Shown here: positions 25,309 through 33,782 of the stretch, piece by piece
How positions within the stretch are numbered: position 1 is the first letter of the stretch
Layout: each line of letters starts with the position of its first letter
NCBI GenBank assembly: GCA_903822495.1
Contig: CAIJPD010000013.1
Span: 1 to 64,000, forward strand
DNA length: 64,000 bases
Direction: 5' to 3'
Origin: an uncultured Chloroflexota bacterium
GTDB taxonomy: Bacteria; Chloroflexota; Limnocylindria; Limnocylindrales; CSP1-4
Notes under the pieces: generated by a model
The model's input: only the letters and a program-made list of their open reading frames with translations
Database searches by the model: none
Told to the model about the DNA's origin: nothing
Translations under genes and position numbers: made by a program

Positions 25309-27018
25309 ATGGCAGCCGCCAAGCCCAGGATCGTCGTCTTCGCCGGGCCAACCGCCACGGTCCTCAACAGCGCGCCCCTGGTCACCTCCAACCAGGCCCG
25401 CCGCGAGCACGGCTTGCCGCTCCGCATGGACCGCTGGGGGCAGCCCCTTCCCCAGGACGTGCTCCGGCCGCAGCGCCTGGCCGCGCCCGTCACGGTCTAT
25501 GTCGAGCAGTTCTCCGCGCACCCGATGGAGCGCGCCGCGGCCCACCTGTACGCGGCCCCGGACGGGTACCTGGACGCCGCCGGGGCGTTCCATCCCGAGC
25601 GCTCCGGTGCAGCCGACACCCCGGTCTACGCCGTGCATCTCCGACCCGAGGACGGGGTGATCCCCCTGCCCTACATGGCGCGCCAGGCGGACGGCTCGGC
25701 CTGGGAGGGCGACACCGCGGTCCCCGGCGCGCCGCCGGAATCGTCGCGCCAGCCGTTCTACCCGGATCCCGCGCGCGTCTTCGAGGAGATCGATCGGCTG
25801 GGCCTCGATGAGACGGGGACCGGCAACCTGCTCGCGCGCCAGGCGGACTACGACTTCCTCCGGGTGCTCCCGTCCGGTGGTTTCCCCGCGGGCCTTCCCG
25901 CGGCCGAGCGGACCGACACGGGCGACGGCGACATTCCCCCGGAGCGGATCTGGGAGGACTACTTCCCGTACCGGCCCGCCCACCTTGGCCGCGAGCCGGG
26001 TCGCGGGACGCTGGCGCAGATCACCAACCGGGTCCAGGCGGCCCTGGGCGGCGGGGACTATGCCGGCGGAATCTGGCTGGAGGGCAGCCCCTCCACCGAG
26101 GAGACCACCTACTGGCTCAACCTGCTGATCGACACCACCGTGCCGATCGTGGGCTGCCAGGCGCCGGACGTGCCGCATGGGACGCTCGCCGCGACCGGCG
26201 ACCGCCACCTGGTGGACGCCGCCCGGTACCTGGCCTCCGGGTGCTGGCGGGACGAGCTGGGCCGCGACCGCGTGGGCGCGGTGATGATCTCGGCCACCCA
26301 GCTCTTCGCGTCGCGCGACGCCCAGAAGGCCGACCAGCGGCCGGGCGGCGTGGTGGCGACCGGCGGGCACGGGGGCGTGGTGGGCAGCACCGCCGAGCCG
26401 GGAGCCCCGCGCCTGACGTACCTGCCGCTCTACCGACACACCTGGACCTCCGACGTGCGGATCTCGCAGCTCCCGGCCGAGGTGCTCGGCGTGCGCGGGG
26501 ACGCACGCGGTGCGGCCCGCCCGCTGGCGGTCCGCGTGAAGGACGACGCCGGCAACCTGCTGGCCGAGGCGATCCCGGCCGTCGGCTTCCACAAGCACGC
26601 CCGCTACCTGCGCGGCGAGAGCGGCACCGCCCCCGACGAGGAGGTCGCGATCCTCGCCCAGGTGGACCAGCACCTGCGCAAGCATCCGCTGGCCGGCTTC
26701 GTCGTGGAAGGCACGGCGCCCCACGGCAAGTCCAGCCCGCAGGCCTCCGCCGCGCTGCGCCGCGCCGTCTTCCTGGGGATGCCCGTGGTCCGGACCGGGC
26801 GCGGCAACACCGAGGGCTTCGTGGTGGCGGAGCGGGTCCAGCTGGGCATCGCGGCGGGGAACCTGACCGCGACCAAGGCACGGATCCTGCTGATGGCCTG
26901 CCTGCTCAGGCTGGGCGCCCTGCCGCCGGCGGCGGACCCCGACCGCCCCACGCCCGACGAGGTCGCGGCGACGAACCAGGCGCTGGCGGCCTACCAGGAG
27001 ATCTTCGACACCCACTGA
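25309..27018 (+). CDS. Divergent asparaginase-fold protein with altered catalytic motifs
   Basis: 569 residues, ATG after AGGAGAGG. The ends match L-asparaginase/glutaminase organisation: an N-terminal strand (RIVVFAGPTATVLNS, Thr15 in place of the TGGTI Thr region), a central IWLEGSPSTEETTYWLNLLI (255-274) aligning with the HGTDTxEETA motif, then VPIVGCQA where asparaginases have GAMR, and a C-terminal KARILLMACLL...YQEIFDTH like the 59524 homologue. HGTDT has become EGSPST, so the usual Thr-Asp pair is lost. A 250-residue insert separates the motifs. It may bind rather than hydrolyse amides, or use different chemistry. It is divergent from UbiD. Confidence 0.75.
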   Translation: MAAAKPRIVVFAGPTATVLNSAPLVTSNQARREHGLPLRMDRWGQPLPQDVLRPQRLAAPVTVYVEQFSAHPMERAAAHLYAAPDGYLDAAGAFHPERSGAADTPVYAVHLRPEDGVIPLPYMARQADGSAWEGDTAVPGAPPESSRQPFYPDPARVFEEIDRLGLDETGTGNLLARQADYDFLRVLPSGGFPAGLPAAERTDTGDGDIPPERIWEDYFPYRPAHLGREPGRGTLAQITNRVQAALGGGDYAGGIWLEGSPSTEETTYWLNLLIDTTVPIVGCQAPDVPHGTLAATGDRHLVDAARYLASGCWRDELGRDRVGAVMISATQLFASRDAQKADQRPGGVVATGGHGGVVGSTAEPGAPRLTYLPLYRHTWTSDVRISQLPAEVLGVRGDARGAARPLAVRVKDDAGNLLAEAIPAVGFHKHARYLRGESGTAPDEEVAILAQVDQHLRKHPLAGFVVEGTAPHGKSSPQASAALRRAVFLGMPVVRTGRGNTEGFVVAERVQLGIAAGNLTATKARILLMACLLRLGALPPAADPDRPTPDEVAATNQALAAYQEIFDTH

Positions 27019-27098
27019 TCCGGGATGAGCGGGTTCGATCCGCCTCGCCGGGGACACGACCGCCCGGCGCCCCGCTCAGCCCCGGGCCGGCGCGCGAC

Positions 27099-28085
27099 TC
27101 AGCCCCGGGGTCGGCGCCCCTCCATGACCGCGTGCGCCGCCGCGATGATCTTCTCGACGGTGGGCTGCACCGCCTCCTCCATCGTCCGGCTGAACGGGAT
27201 CGGCACATCCTCCGTGGCCACCCGAAGGATGGGGGCTCGAAGGGCGTCGAAGGCGTCCTCCGCGACGGTGGCGGCGATCTCCGCCCCGACACCGCAGCTC
27301 CGGTGACACTCGTCCACGACGACCAGCCGCCCGGTCCGGCCCACCGACTGGAGGATCGTCGCCCGGTCCAGCGGGACCAGGGTGCGCGGATCCACCACCT
27401 CGGCCTGGATCCCCTCCGCCGCCAGTCGCTCCGCCGCCACGAGCGAGCGCTGGACCTGGAGCGACGTGGCCACGATCGTCAGGTCCGTCCCGCGTCGCTT
27501 GATGTCGGCGACGCCCAGCGGGATGGTCTCCGGCGCGTCGGGCAGCTCGCCCTCGATATCGAACAGCTTGACGTGGTCGATCCAGACCACCGGGTCGTCC
27601 GATTGGACCGCCGCCCGGATCAGGCCGCGGACGTCGCGTGCCGTGGACGGGCTGATGATCTGGAGACCCGGCGTGTTCATGAGCATCGCCTGCGGGCTGT
27701 GGCTGTGCTGTGCCGCGCCGCCGCCACGGATCCCGTGCGTGATGTGGAAGACCACCGGCACGCCGGTCTGGCCACCGGTCATGTACCGGATGTTGGCCGC
27801 CTCGTTGACCACCTGGGGCCAGGCCTGGAAGATGAAGCTGGCGGTGGCGATGTCGACGATCGGCCGGAGGCCCGAGATGGCCGCGCCGATCCCCGTGCCG
27901 GCGTAGCCCACCTCGGCGATGGGCGGGTTCCAGACGCGCCCGGGGAAGTCGCGCATCAGCTCCACCGTGAGCCGGCGGTGCCGGGTCAGGCCAAAGAAGT
28001 ACTGGCCCATGAGGTAGACGCGCGGATCCTCCGCGAGCACCTCGCGCAGGCCGAGGGCCATGCCGTCGGCGTAGACCGCGCTCAC
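27099..28085 (-). CDS. 2-oxoacid/acetoin dehydrogenase E1 beta subunit, copy B
   Basis: 328 residues. The GTG at 28085 overlaps the stop of the alpha gene (GTGA). It has a transketolase-like pyrimidine-binding domain (PIAEVGYAGTGIGAAISGLR) and a C-terminal transketolase domain (DLTIVATSLQVQRSL...EVVDPRTLVPLD). With an alpha subunit it forms the thiamine-diphosphate E1 that decarboxylates pyruvate, branched 2-oxoacids or acetoin and acylates lipoate on E2. It is the last gene of a four-gene alpha-beta-alpha-beta operon. No E2 or E3 gene is within reach. Confidence 0.9.
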   Translation of the reverse strand: MSAVYADGMALGLREVLAEDPRVYLMGQYFFGLTRHRRLTVELMRDFPGRVWNPPIAEVGYAGTGIGAAISGLRPIVDIATASFIFQAWPQVVNEAANIRYMTGGQTGVPVVFHITHGIRGGGAAQHSHSPQAMLMNTPGLQIISPSTARDVRGLIRAAVQSDDPVVWIDHVKLFDIEGELPDAPETIPLGVADIKRRGTDLTIVATSLQVQRSLVAAERLAAEGIQAEVVDPRTLVPLDRATILQSVGRTGRLVVVDECHRSCGVGAEIAATVAEDAFDALRAPILRVATEDVPIPFSRTMEEAVQPTVEKIIAAAHAVMEGRRPRG

Positions 28086-29158
28086 CTGACGGCCCCCCGT
28101 CCGGTGGCCAGCGCGTTGACGCGCGGATCCGCGTACAGATTCGCGAACGCCTCGTCCGCGTCCGGCCAGGGGCTGGCCAGCGCGAAGGCAACCGCCGCCG
28201 CCATCTCGCGGGTCGCGTCCGCCTCGATCGCCGCGATCGCGTCCCGGCCTGCGCCCGAGGCGAGCGCTTCCCGGACCGCGCGGACCACCGGGTCGTGCTC
28301 CGCGAACCAGGCCCGATGCGGATCCGGGATCGTCGCCGGGTCCCAGCCGTAGTGGACCTGCACCCGTCCCGTGACCAGCTCGGCCCAGATGCCCTGGTTC
28401 CCCGGCCAGCGGACCGTGCGGGCCTCGATGAAGCTGGGTCCGCCGCCCGAGCGCGCCCGCGCCAGGGCCTCGGACATCGCCGCGTGGACCGCGCCCGAAT
28501 CCGAGCCATCGATGACCACGGCCGGGATCCCGAACGGCCGGGCGAGATCGGCGAGCGTGCCCACGGCCAGCGTGGAGGACGGGTAGTCGCCCGCCTGCTG
28601 TGTCACCGCGCCCACGCTGTTGTTCTCGCACAGGAAGACCACCGGGAGCTGGCGAAGCGCGGCGATGTTCGCGGCCTCGTGCCAGGCACCCTCCTCCAGG
28701 GCGCCGTCGCCGAAGAGCGCGACGCTGACGCGGTCGCGGCCCAGCTCGCGGAAGGCGAAGGCGGAGCCCACGGCGATGGGCAGCGGACCGCCGACACTGG
28801 CGGACGTGGTGGGGAAGCCGTGGGCCGGCGCGGCCAGGTGGAGCGTGCCGCCCTTGCCGCCGTTGGTGCCGGTCGCCCGGCCCAGGATCTCGGCCAGCAT
28901 GGCGTTGGGGTCCACGCCGCGGGCCAGCAGGTGGCCGTGGTTGCGGTGCGTGGAGTAGGCGACGTCGCCGTCCTCCAGCAGCGCCAGGGCGGGGCCGCCC
29001 GTTGCCTCCTGGCCGATGTAGACGTGGAAATGGCCCACGTCATGGGCCTGGGCCAGCTCGATCAGCGCCTCTTCGAAGCGCCGGATCCGGACCATCGTCC
29101 TCAGCTGTCGGAGCCGCTGGGGCGCCGGGAGGGCGCCGGACGGGACGGTGGACGGCAT
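28082..29158 (-). CDS. 2-oxoacid/acetoin dehydrogenase E1 alpha subunit, copy B
   Basis: 358 residues, ATG. The thiamine diphosphate motif GDGALEEGAWHEAANIAALR ends in the NN of CENN (about 25-30 residues after GDG), and the E1 substrate-channel region is THRNHGHLLARG. It overlaps the previous beta gene by one base (TGATG) and its own beta partner by 4 bases. It differs from copy A in the ThDP loop (GALEEGAWHEA versus GAGQSGQFHES), so the two E1s probably prefer different oxoacids. Confidence 0.92.
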   Translation of the reverse strand: MPSTVPSGALPAPQRLRQLRTMVRIRRFEEALIELAQAHDVGHFHVYIGQEATGGPALALLEDGDVAYSTHRNHGHLLARGVDPNAMLAEILGRATGTNGGKGGTLHLAAPAHGFPTTSASVGGPLPIAVGSAFAFRELGRDRVSVALFGDGALEEGAWHEAANIAALRQLPVVFLCENNSVGAVTQQAGDYPSSTLAVGTLADLARPFGIPAVVIDGSDSGAVHAAMSEALARARSGGGPSFIEARTVRWPGNQGIWAELVTGRVQVHYGWDPATIPDPHRAWFAEHDPVVRAVREALASGAGRDAIAAIEADATREMAAAVAFALASPWPDADEAFANLYADPRVNALATGRGAVR

Positions 29159-30177
29159 CAGCGACCCTCCTCAAGTGAACGGCGATGCGGGTCCGGCCTC
29201 GCCAGCGTGCGGCGCACGGCGGCGGCGACCGCGGTCGCGCCCGGGACGAACGCGCGCTCCAGGTCCGGGGCGGCGGGGACCGGGGTGAACGGCGCGGCCA
29301 CCCGCTGCACGGGTGCCCGCAGCGCATCGAACGCGTCCTCGCCGATGCGGGCCGCGACCTCGGCCCCCAGGCCGCCGAAGCCCACGGCTTCGTGGGCGAC
29401 CACCGCGCGCCCGGTGCGCCGGACGGAGGCGAGCACCGTCCCCGTGTCCATGGGCTGGAGCCCGCGCAGGTCGATGACCTCTGCCTGGATCCCCTCGGCC
29501 GCCAGCAGGTCTGCGGCGGCCAGCGCGGTCGCTGTCATGCGCGACCAGGACACGATGGTGGCGTCCACTCCCGGGCGGCGGACCACGGCGGATCCCAGCG
29601 GCACGATGCCGGCCTCGCCGGTCTCCACGGGACCGCGGCCCCAGTAGAGCGCGCGGTGCTCGATGATCACCACCGGATCGGGGTCGCGGATCGCCGCTCG
29701 GAGCAGCCCGTACGCGTCGGCGGGCGTGGAGGCGGCGACCACCTTGAGTCCCGGGACGTGGGCCAGCCACGCCTCCAGGCTCTGGCTGTGGTGGGCCCCG
29801 AAGGCGCCCGATGCGCCGGCCTGCATCCGCACCGTCAGCGGGATGGACAGCTGGCCGCCCGACATGTAGCGCAGCTTGGCCGCGTGGTTGACCAGCTGAT
29901 CCAGGGCCAGCGTCGCGAAGTCCATGAACATGATCTCGACGATGGGCCGCAGGCCCGCCGCCGCCGCGCCCACGGCCAGGCCCATGACCGCGGCCTCGCT
30001 GATGGGCGTGTCGCGGATCCGGGCCGCGCCGAACTCGTCCTGGAGCCCCTTGGTCGCCCCGAACGGCCCGCCGACCGAGACGTCCTCGCCCAGCAGCACC
30101 ACCGACGGGTCCGCCGCCAGCTCGGCCCGCATCGCCTCCCGGATGGCATCCACCATCCGCATCTCGGTCGCGGTCAC
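29158..30177 (-). CDS. 2-oxoacid/acetoin dehydrogenase E1 beta subunit, copy A
   Basis: 339 residues from the GTG overlapping the alpha stop (GTGA); an ATG a few codons in is less well coupled. Motifs include VVLLGEDVSVGGPFGATKGL, the PISEAAVMGLAVGAAAAGLR pyrimidine-domain core, and EVIDLRGLQPMDTGTV in the C-terminal domain. It pairs with the alpha gene upstream to give E1. The protein is recognisably homologous to copy B but clearly diverged, so this is an old duplication and not a recent tandem copy. Confidence 0.9.
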   Translation of the reverse strand: MTATEMRMVDAIREAMRAELAADPSVVLLGEDVSVGGPFGATKGLQDEFGAARIRDTPISEAAVMGLAVGAAAAGLRPIVEIMFMDFATLALDQLVNHAAKLRYMSGGQLSIPLTVRMQAGASGAFGAHHSQSLEAWLAHVPGLKVVAASTPADAYGLLRAAIRDPDPVVIIEHRALYWGRGPVETGEAGIVPLGSAVVRRPGVDATIVSWSRMTATALAAADLLAAEGIQAEVIDLRGLQPMDTGTVLASVRRTGRAVVAHEAVGFGGLGAEVAARIGEDAFDALRAPVQRVAAPFTPVPAAPDLERAFVPGATAVAAAVRRTLARPDPHRRSLEEGR

Positions 30178-31160
30178 GCGGTCACGTCCGTCGTCAGGTC
30201 GCTCGCCGGGGCCGGGCCCGACGCGAGGACGGCGTCGGCGGCAGCGGCGATGACGGCCCGTGCCCGACGGTTCGCGTCGGCCGCGGCCTCGGCGTCCACC
30301 AGGCCGGTTTCGGCCAGCCGCCCCGCCAGGCGTTCGATGGGGTCCTTCGCCCGCCAGGCCGCCAGCTCCGCCCGGTCGCGGTACTTGGCGGGGTCGCCCT
30401 CGTAGTGGCCGCGCAGCCGGTAGGTGAGGCACTCCACGAACGAGGGTCCCTCGCCACGCCGTCCCCGCTGGATCGCCACCGCTGCCGCCTCGCGGACCGC
30501 GCCCAGGTCGTTGCCGTCCACGGTCACGGCCGGGATCCCGTACGTGGCCGCGTGGGTCGCCAGCCGCTCCACGCCCGTGTGGGCGGAGAGCGGCGAGAAC
30601 TCCGCGTAGCCGTTGTTCTCGCACACGAAGAGCACGGGGAGCCGCCAGAGGGCGGCCAGGTTGAGCGATTCGTGGAACTGGCCGGACTGGCCGGCCCCGT
30701 CGCCGAAGAACGCGACCGCCACGCCGCCGGTCCCGCGCAGCTGGGTCGCGAAGGCCCCGCCCAGCGCAAGCGGGATGTTGCCCGCGACCACGCCGGTCGC
30801 CGTGACAAACCCGGTCGCCGCGGCCACCAGGTGCATGGAGCCGCCCTTGCCCCGGGCGTAGCCACTCACGCGCCCGGCGATCTCCGCGAGCAGGCGCTCC
30901 GGGTCCGCGCCCGTCGCGAGCGCGTGGCCGTGGGAGCGGTGGCCGCCGTAGACGGTGTCACCCGGCCGAAGGAGCCCGCAGACGCCGACGGCGGTGGCCT
31001 CCTGGCCGATGGCGAGGTGGACCAGGCCCGCGACCTGGCCGCGGGCGTACAGCTCCGCGACCTTCTCCTCGAACGCGCGGAGCAGCTGCATCCGCTCGAG
31101 CAGCGCGAGGGCCCCCGCCGGGTCCCGCGGGAGTGCGCCTGGGGTCTCGGCGTCGAGCAT
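30174..31160 (-). CDS. 2-oxoacid/acetoin dehydrogenase E1 alpha subunit, copy A
   Basis: 328 residues, ATG, first gene of the four-gene E1 operon. The ThDP motif is GDGAGQSGQFHESLNLAALW ending in CENNGYAEFS. HRSHGHALATG marks the phosphorylation-loop region, and the AcoA-like YARGKGGSMHLV segment precedes it. Sequence style is closest to acetoin/pyruvate E1 alpha of the AcoA group. No lipoyl protein or dihydrolipoamide dehydrogenase is encoded nearby. Confidence 0.92.
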   Translation of the reverse strand: MLDAETPGALPRDPAGALALLERMQLLRAFEEKVAELYARGQVAGLVHLAIGQEATAVGVCGLLRPGDTVYGGHRSHGHALATGADPERLLAEIAGRVSGYARGKGGSMHLVAAATGFVTATGVVAGNIPLALGGAFATQLRGTGGVAVAFFGDGAGQSGQFHESLNLAALWRLPVLFVCENNGYAEFSPLSAHTGVERLATHAATYGIPAVTVDGNDLGAVREAAAVAIQRGRRGEGPSFVECLTYRLRGHYEGDPAKYRDRAELAAWRAKDPIERLAGRLAETGLVDAEAAADANRRARAVIAAAADAVLASGPAPASDLTTDVTA

Positions 31161-31334
31161 GGGGGCGATGGTAGCGCGCGCTCGGGCCCGCGACGGGGGC
31201 TCGAGCGCGCGGCGGTCAGCGGCGTTGCCGGTGGTGTTGCTGGTGGGCTTGCCGGTTGCCGCGGCCCGCGGCGGTCAGCCCGCGCCGGGCGCCGGGCGCC
31301 GTATCCTCCGTCTCTTCGCCGCAGGAGGGGTCTG

Positions 31335-32129
31335 ATGGTCAGCGAGCCCGCCAGCCGGATCACCGGCCCGCTCTTCACCGAGCAGTTGGGGCACGGGGGA
31401 CCACCGATGGTCTTCCTCCACCCCAACCCCACGGATCTCTCCGTGTGGACCTACCAGATGGCCCACTTCTCGACGTGGTTCCGGGCGCTGGGGATTGACC
31501 TGCCCGGCTACGGCCGGTCGCCGCGGGCGTTGCCCGGGCTGACCATGGAGCAGATCGCGGCGGCGTGCTGGGAGCGCGTGGACGCGGTCTCCGGGGAGCC
31601 GGCCGTCCTCGTGGGCTGCTCCGTGGGCGCGCACGTCGCGCTCCACATGGCCGCGCAGCGGCCGGACCAGACTGCGGCGGTGCTGCTGTCTGGGACCAGC
31701 TACCGGGAGGAGAAGACCTACTGCCTGGAGCGCATCGAGACGTACAGGGCGCGCGGCGTTGAGTACCGCCGGGACTACTTCCTGGAGATCGTCAGCGCGG
31801 CGTGGGGGGCGACCCCGCTGGGCCAGTACTTCGCCGACCTGTTCGCGGAGCGCAACGGGTCCGCGGACCTGGACACCATCATCGAGATGTTCCGGGCGCT
31901 GTACGTGCCGGACCCGGACTGGCTGTTCACGTATGGCAAGCCGACGCTGATCATCTCTGGCACCGAGGATCGCGCCCACGAGCCGGGCAAGGTCCTGGCG
32001 GCCAAGATTGCGGGCTGCGAATTCCTGGCGATGCAGGGCGCGGGACACGCCTGCCAGATCGAGCAGCCGTGGGCCTGGGACGCGTGGGCGATGGAGTTCC
32101 TTCGTCGGAAGGGCGTCGTCGCGGGCTGA
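31335..32129 (+). CDS. Alpha/beta hydrolase
   Basis: 264 residues. ATG after GGAGGGG. The serine-hydrolase fold is shown by the oxyanion region VFLHPNPTD, the nucleophile elbow GCSVG (Ser96), and the catalytic His238 in GAGHAC. An acid is likely in SGTEDRAH. It resembles C-C bond hydrolases and haloperoxidase-like esterases. The substrate is unknown. It is divergent from the E1 operon (174-base gap) and convergent with the small gene at 32227. Confidence 0.88.
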   Translation: MVSEPASRITGPLFTEQLGHGGPPMVFLHPNPTDLSVWTYQMAHFSTWFRALGIDLPGYGRSPRALPGLTMEQIAAACWERVDAVSGEPAVLVGCSVGAHVALHMAAQRPDQTAAVLLSGTSYREEKTYCLERIETYRARGVEYRRDYFLEIVSAAWGATPLGQYFADLFAERNGSADLDTIIEMFRALYVPDPDWLFTYGKPTLIISGTEDRAHEPGKVLAAKIAGCEFLAMQGAGHACQIEQPWAWDAWAMEFLRRKGVVAG

Positions 32130-32174
32130 GGTCCGCGAGAGCGGCCGCCGCCACCGCGCCGGGATGCCACCGGG

Positions 32175-32205
32175 CGGTGATGCCGCCGGTCGGTGATGCC
32201 GCCGG
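32175..32205. repeat. Two direct 15-base copies between convergent genes
   Basis: CGGTGATGCCGCCGG occurs at 32175-32189 and 32191-32205, one base apart, and a related GGATGCCACCGGG precedes them. A trivial tandem duplication in the intergenic gap. Confidence 0.6.
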
Positions 32206-32226
32206 ACCCGGCCGCGCGGGATGCCC

Positions 32227-32508
32227 CTACTGGCGGGGCATCATGGTGCCGCGGACGTTTCGGCCCTGGGGCACCACGGTCTGCGCCTGCGGGTGGAGGC
32301 CGAACCGGATCGCCTGGCCCGCCCACGCGGGATCGCCCGGCAGCCATGTCTGGCTGGGCACCCCGAGGGGGTCGGCCTGCACGATGCTGCCGTCGGTGCG
32401 CAGCGTCAGCGTCCCGCCGTCTGCAAGCTTGAGCTGGTGTCGCCTGAACCGTTGCCCTTGCTGGCCGGCCCCCGGTGAGGGTCGGCGCCGGACCTGCTCG
32501 TCGTTCAT
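32227..32508 (-). CDS. Small protein of unknown function
   Basis: 93 residues. The ATG is preceded by AGGAGG on the minus strand, which is the main support. The product is Arg/Gln-rich at the start (RRRPSPGAGQQGQRFRRHQ). A compact beta-like segment then reads LKLADGGTLTLRTDGSIVQ, and there is a conserved-looking WLPGDPAWAGQAIRFGLHP. It has no signal peptide or membrane segment. No family was recognised. Confidence 0.6.
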   Translation of the reverse strand: MNDEQVRRRPSPGAGQQGQRFRRHQLKLADGGTLTLRTDGSIVQADPLGVPSQTWLPGDPAWAGQAIRFGLHPQAQTVVPQGRNVRGTMMPRQ

Positions 32509-32698
32509 CGTGGCCTCCTGACTGGCCCAGAGTGTGCGCCACACCCGGACATCGCGCCGCGCGGCAGCACGGCGCTCTACGCGGCGTACGTCGGCACTTC
32601 GACCCGCCCGGCGGCGCATTTCCAGAACAGGCCTAGACTCAGGCTCGGTCGACGACCTCTAGCGTGCCAATTCGTACCGTCGCACCGGGGAGAACGTC

Positions 32699-32824
32699 AT
32701 GGCCAGGAAGAAAGACAAGCAGTCCCAGAAGGACAAGAAGGCCCTCAAGGCGCAGCCCGCACCTGGGGCCGCGAAGGCGGCCGAGTCGACCGCCGCCCCG
32801 ACGAGGAAGTCGCAGCCCAAGTAG
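32699..32824 (+). CDS. Lysine-rich 41-residue small protein
   Basis: A short frame with a good ribosome site (GGGGAGA, about 5 bases before ATG). The product starts MARKKDKQSQKDKKALKAQP and ends with an Ala/Pro/Thr-rich tail and TRKSQPK. Twelve of 41 residues are Lys or Arg. Such small basic, probably disordered proteins can bind nucleic acid or ribosomes, but no family is recognised. It lies alone between opposite-strand genes. Confidence 0.5.
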   Translation: MARKKDKQSQKDKKALKAQPAPGAAKAAESTAAPTRKSQPK

Positions 32825-33296
32825 CACCGCACGGCTCGCAGGACTCCGTCCCGCTCCTGGCCCGGCCCTCCGCCCAGCCCTCTGCCCAGCCCGCGGCGAC
32901 GATCCGCCGGGCGCGAGGTTGCCTGCAATGTCGTCGTGGCTGGGCTCGTAGGCCTGCCTCGAGGTGCCTCCGACGCTGTGCGCCTCGCCACTGGGCCCGG
33001 GATTCTTCCCGGGTCACGCTCGCGGCGACCCGCCTGGTGATGGTGGCCCGTGTGCGGGACGCCCGAACCTCCCAGATGACCGCCCCTCGGCCACAAGGCG
33101 ACGCGGCGGTCGGTTTCGATGACCAGGAGGCGTCTGCCGCGGCGGAATCCATCCCGGTCCACGCTCCCACCGGGATGATCGACCTCGTGTCGGTCAACCC
33201 CAACGCAGGACAAAGCCGTCGAGTGACCACCGGGTGGTCATGTGGGTGAGTCGCCTCGTCTGGGCCCGCCGCGCGGGAATGTGCCCGGAGTCGCGG
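32825..33296. other. 472-base region with no clear gene; contains a 17-base palindrome
   Basis: TGACCACC-G-GGTGGTCA at 33224-33240 is a perfect palindrome with 8-base arms, suitable as an operator or short terminator. The open frames across this gap lack ribosome sites and recognisable content. Confidence 0.45.
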
Positions 33297-33665
33297 CTAG
33301 CGCCTCCCGCTGGACGGCGGAGTTGGTGGCGCCATCCCGCTGGCATCGACGAGCCTTTGACGCGACTCCTCGTACTGCGCGTAGCTGATCCCGCCAGCGT
33401 CCCGCAATTCGGCGAGCCGCGCGAGCACGGCAGGGACAGCCGAGGGCTCCGGGAGGTCGGCGAGATTCGTCGCCTGCACTAGTCGGTCCCGCGTCGCGCG
33501 GGAGTTCTCGCGCGCCCAGAGGGCCGAGGCGACGATCAGCCCAACCGCGACGGCGATCAAGAGGGCGGGCCAGACGCCCAGGAAGTAGTAGATCGCCCGG
33601 AATGACAGGCTGGCGAGGAGCAGGACCCCGAATACTCCCCATCCCAGGCGGCCACGCGATCTCAT
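33297..33665 (-). CDS. Small membrane protein with C-terminal SHOCT-like domain
   Basis: 122 residues. Two hydrophobic segments (about 8-27 and 31-50) are followed by a soluble tail ending in a short helical hairpin, LARLAELRDAGGISYAQYEE, the pattern of the SHOCT oligomerisation domain found at protein ends. SHOCT proteins are membrane or cytoplasmic and poorly understood. It is the last of three minus-strand genes encoding small membrane proteins; the 34350 gene ends in a similar motif. Confidence 0.75.
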   Translation of the reverse strand: MRSRGRLGWGVFGVLLLASLSFRAIYYFLGVWPALLIAVAVGLIVASALWARENSRATRDRLVQATNLADLPEPSAVPAVLARLAELRDAGGISYAQYEESRQRLVDASGMAPPTPPSSGRR

Positions 33666-33782
33666 CTGCGCAATGTAGCGGGCCAGTCGCCGTCGCTACG
33701 AGTGCGACAAGGCGCGACCCCGGCCCACGACTCCTCACCGGATTGCAGCGACGTCACCACGCCGCGAGCGGCGTGGTGACCT

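Noticed and set aside
27029..27043. tRNA T-loop-like GGGTTCGATCC
   Set aside because: The flanking bases do not form the 5-bp T stem, and the acceptor and anticodon arms are absent because the upstream side is coding.
33037..33249. 70-residue forward frame in the gap before the SHOCT gene
   Set aside because: No ribosome site and no recognisable content; it runs through the 17-base palindrome.
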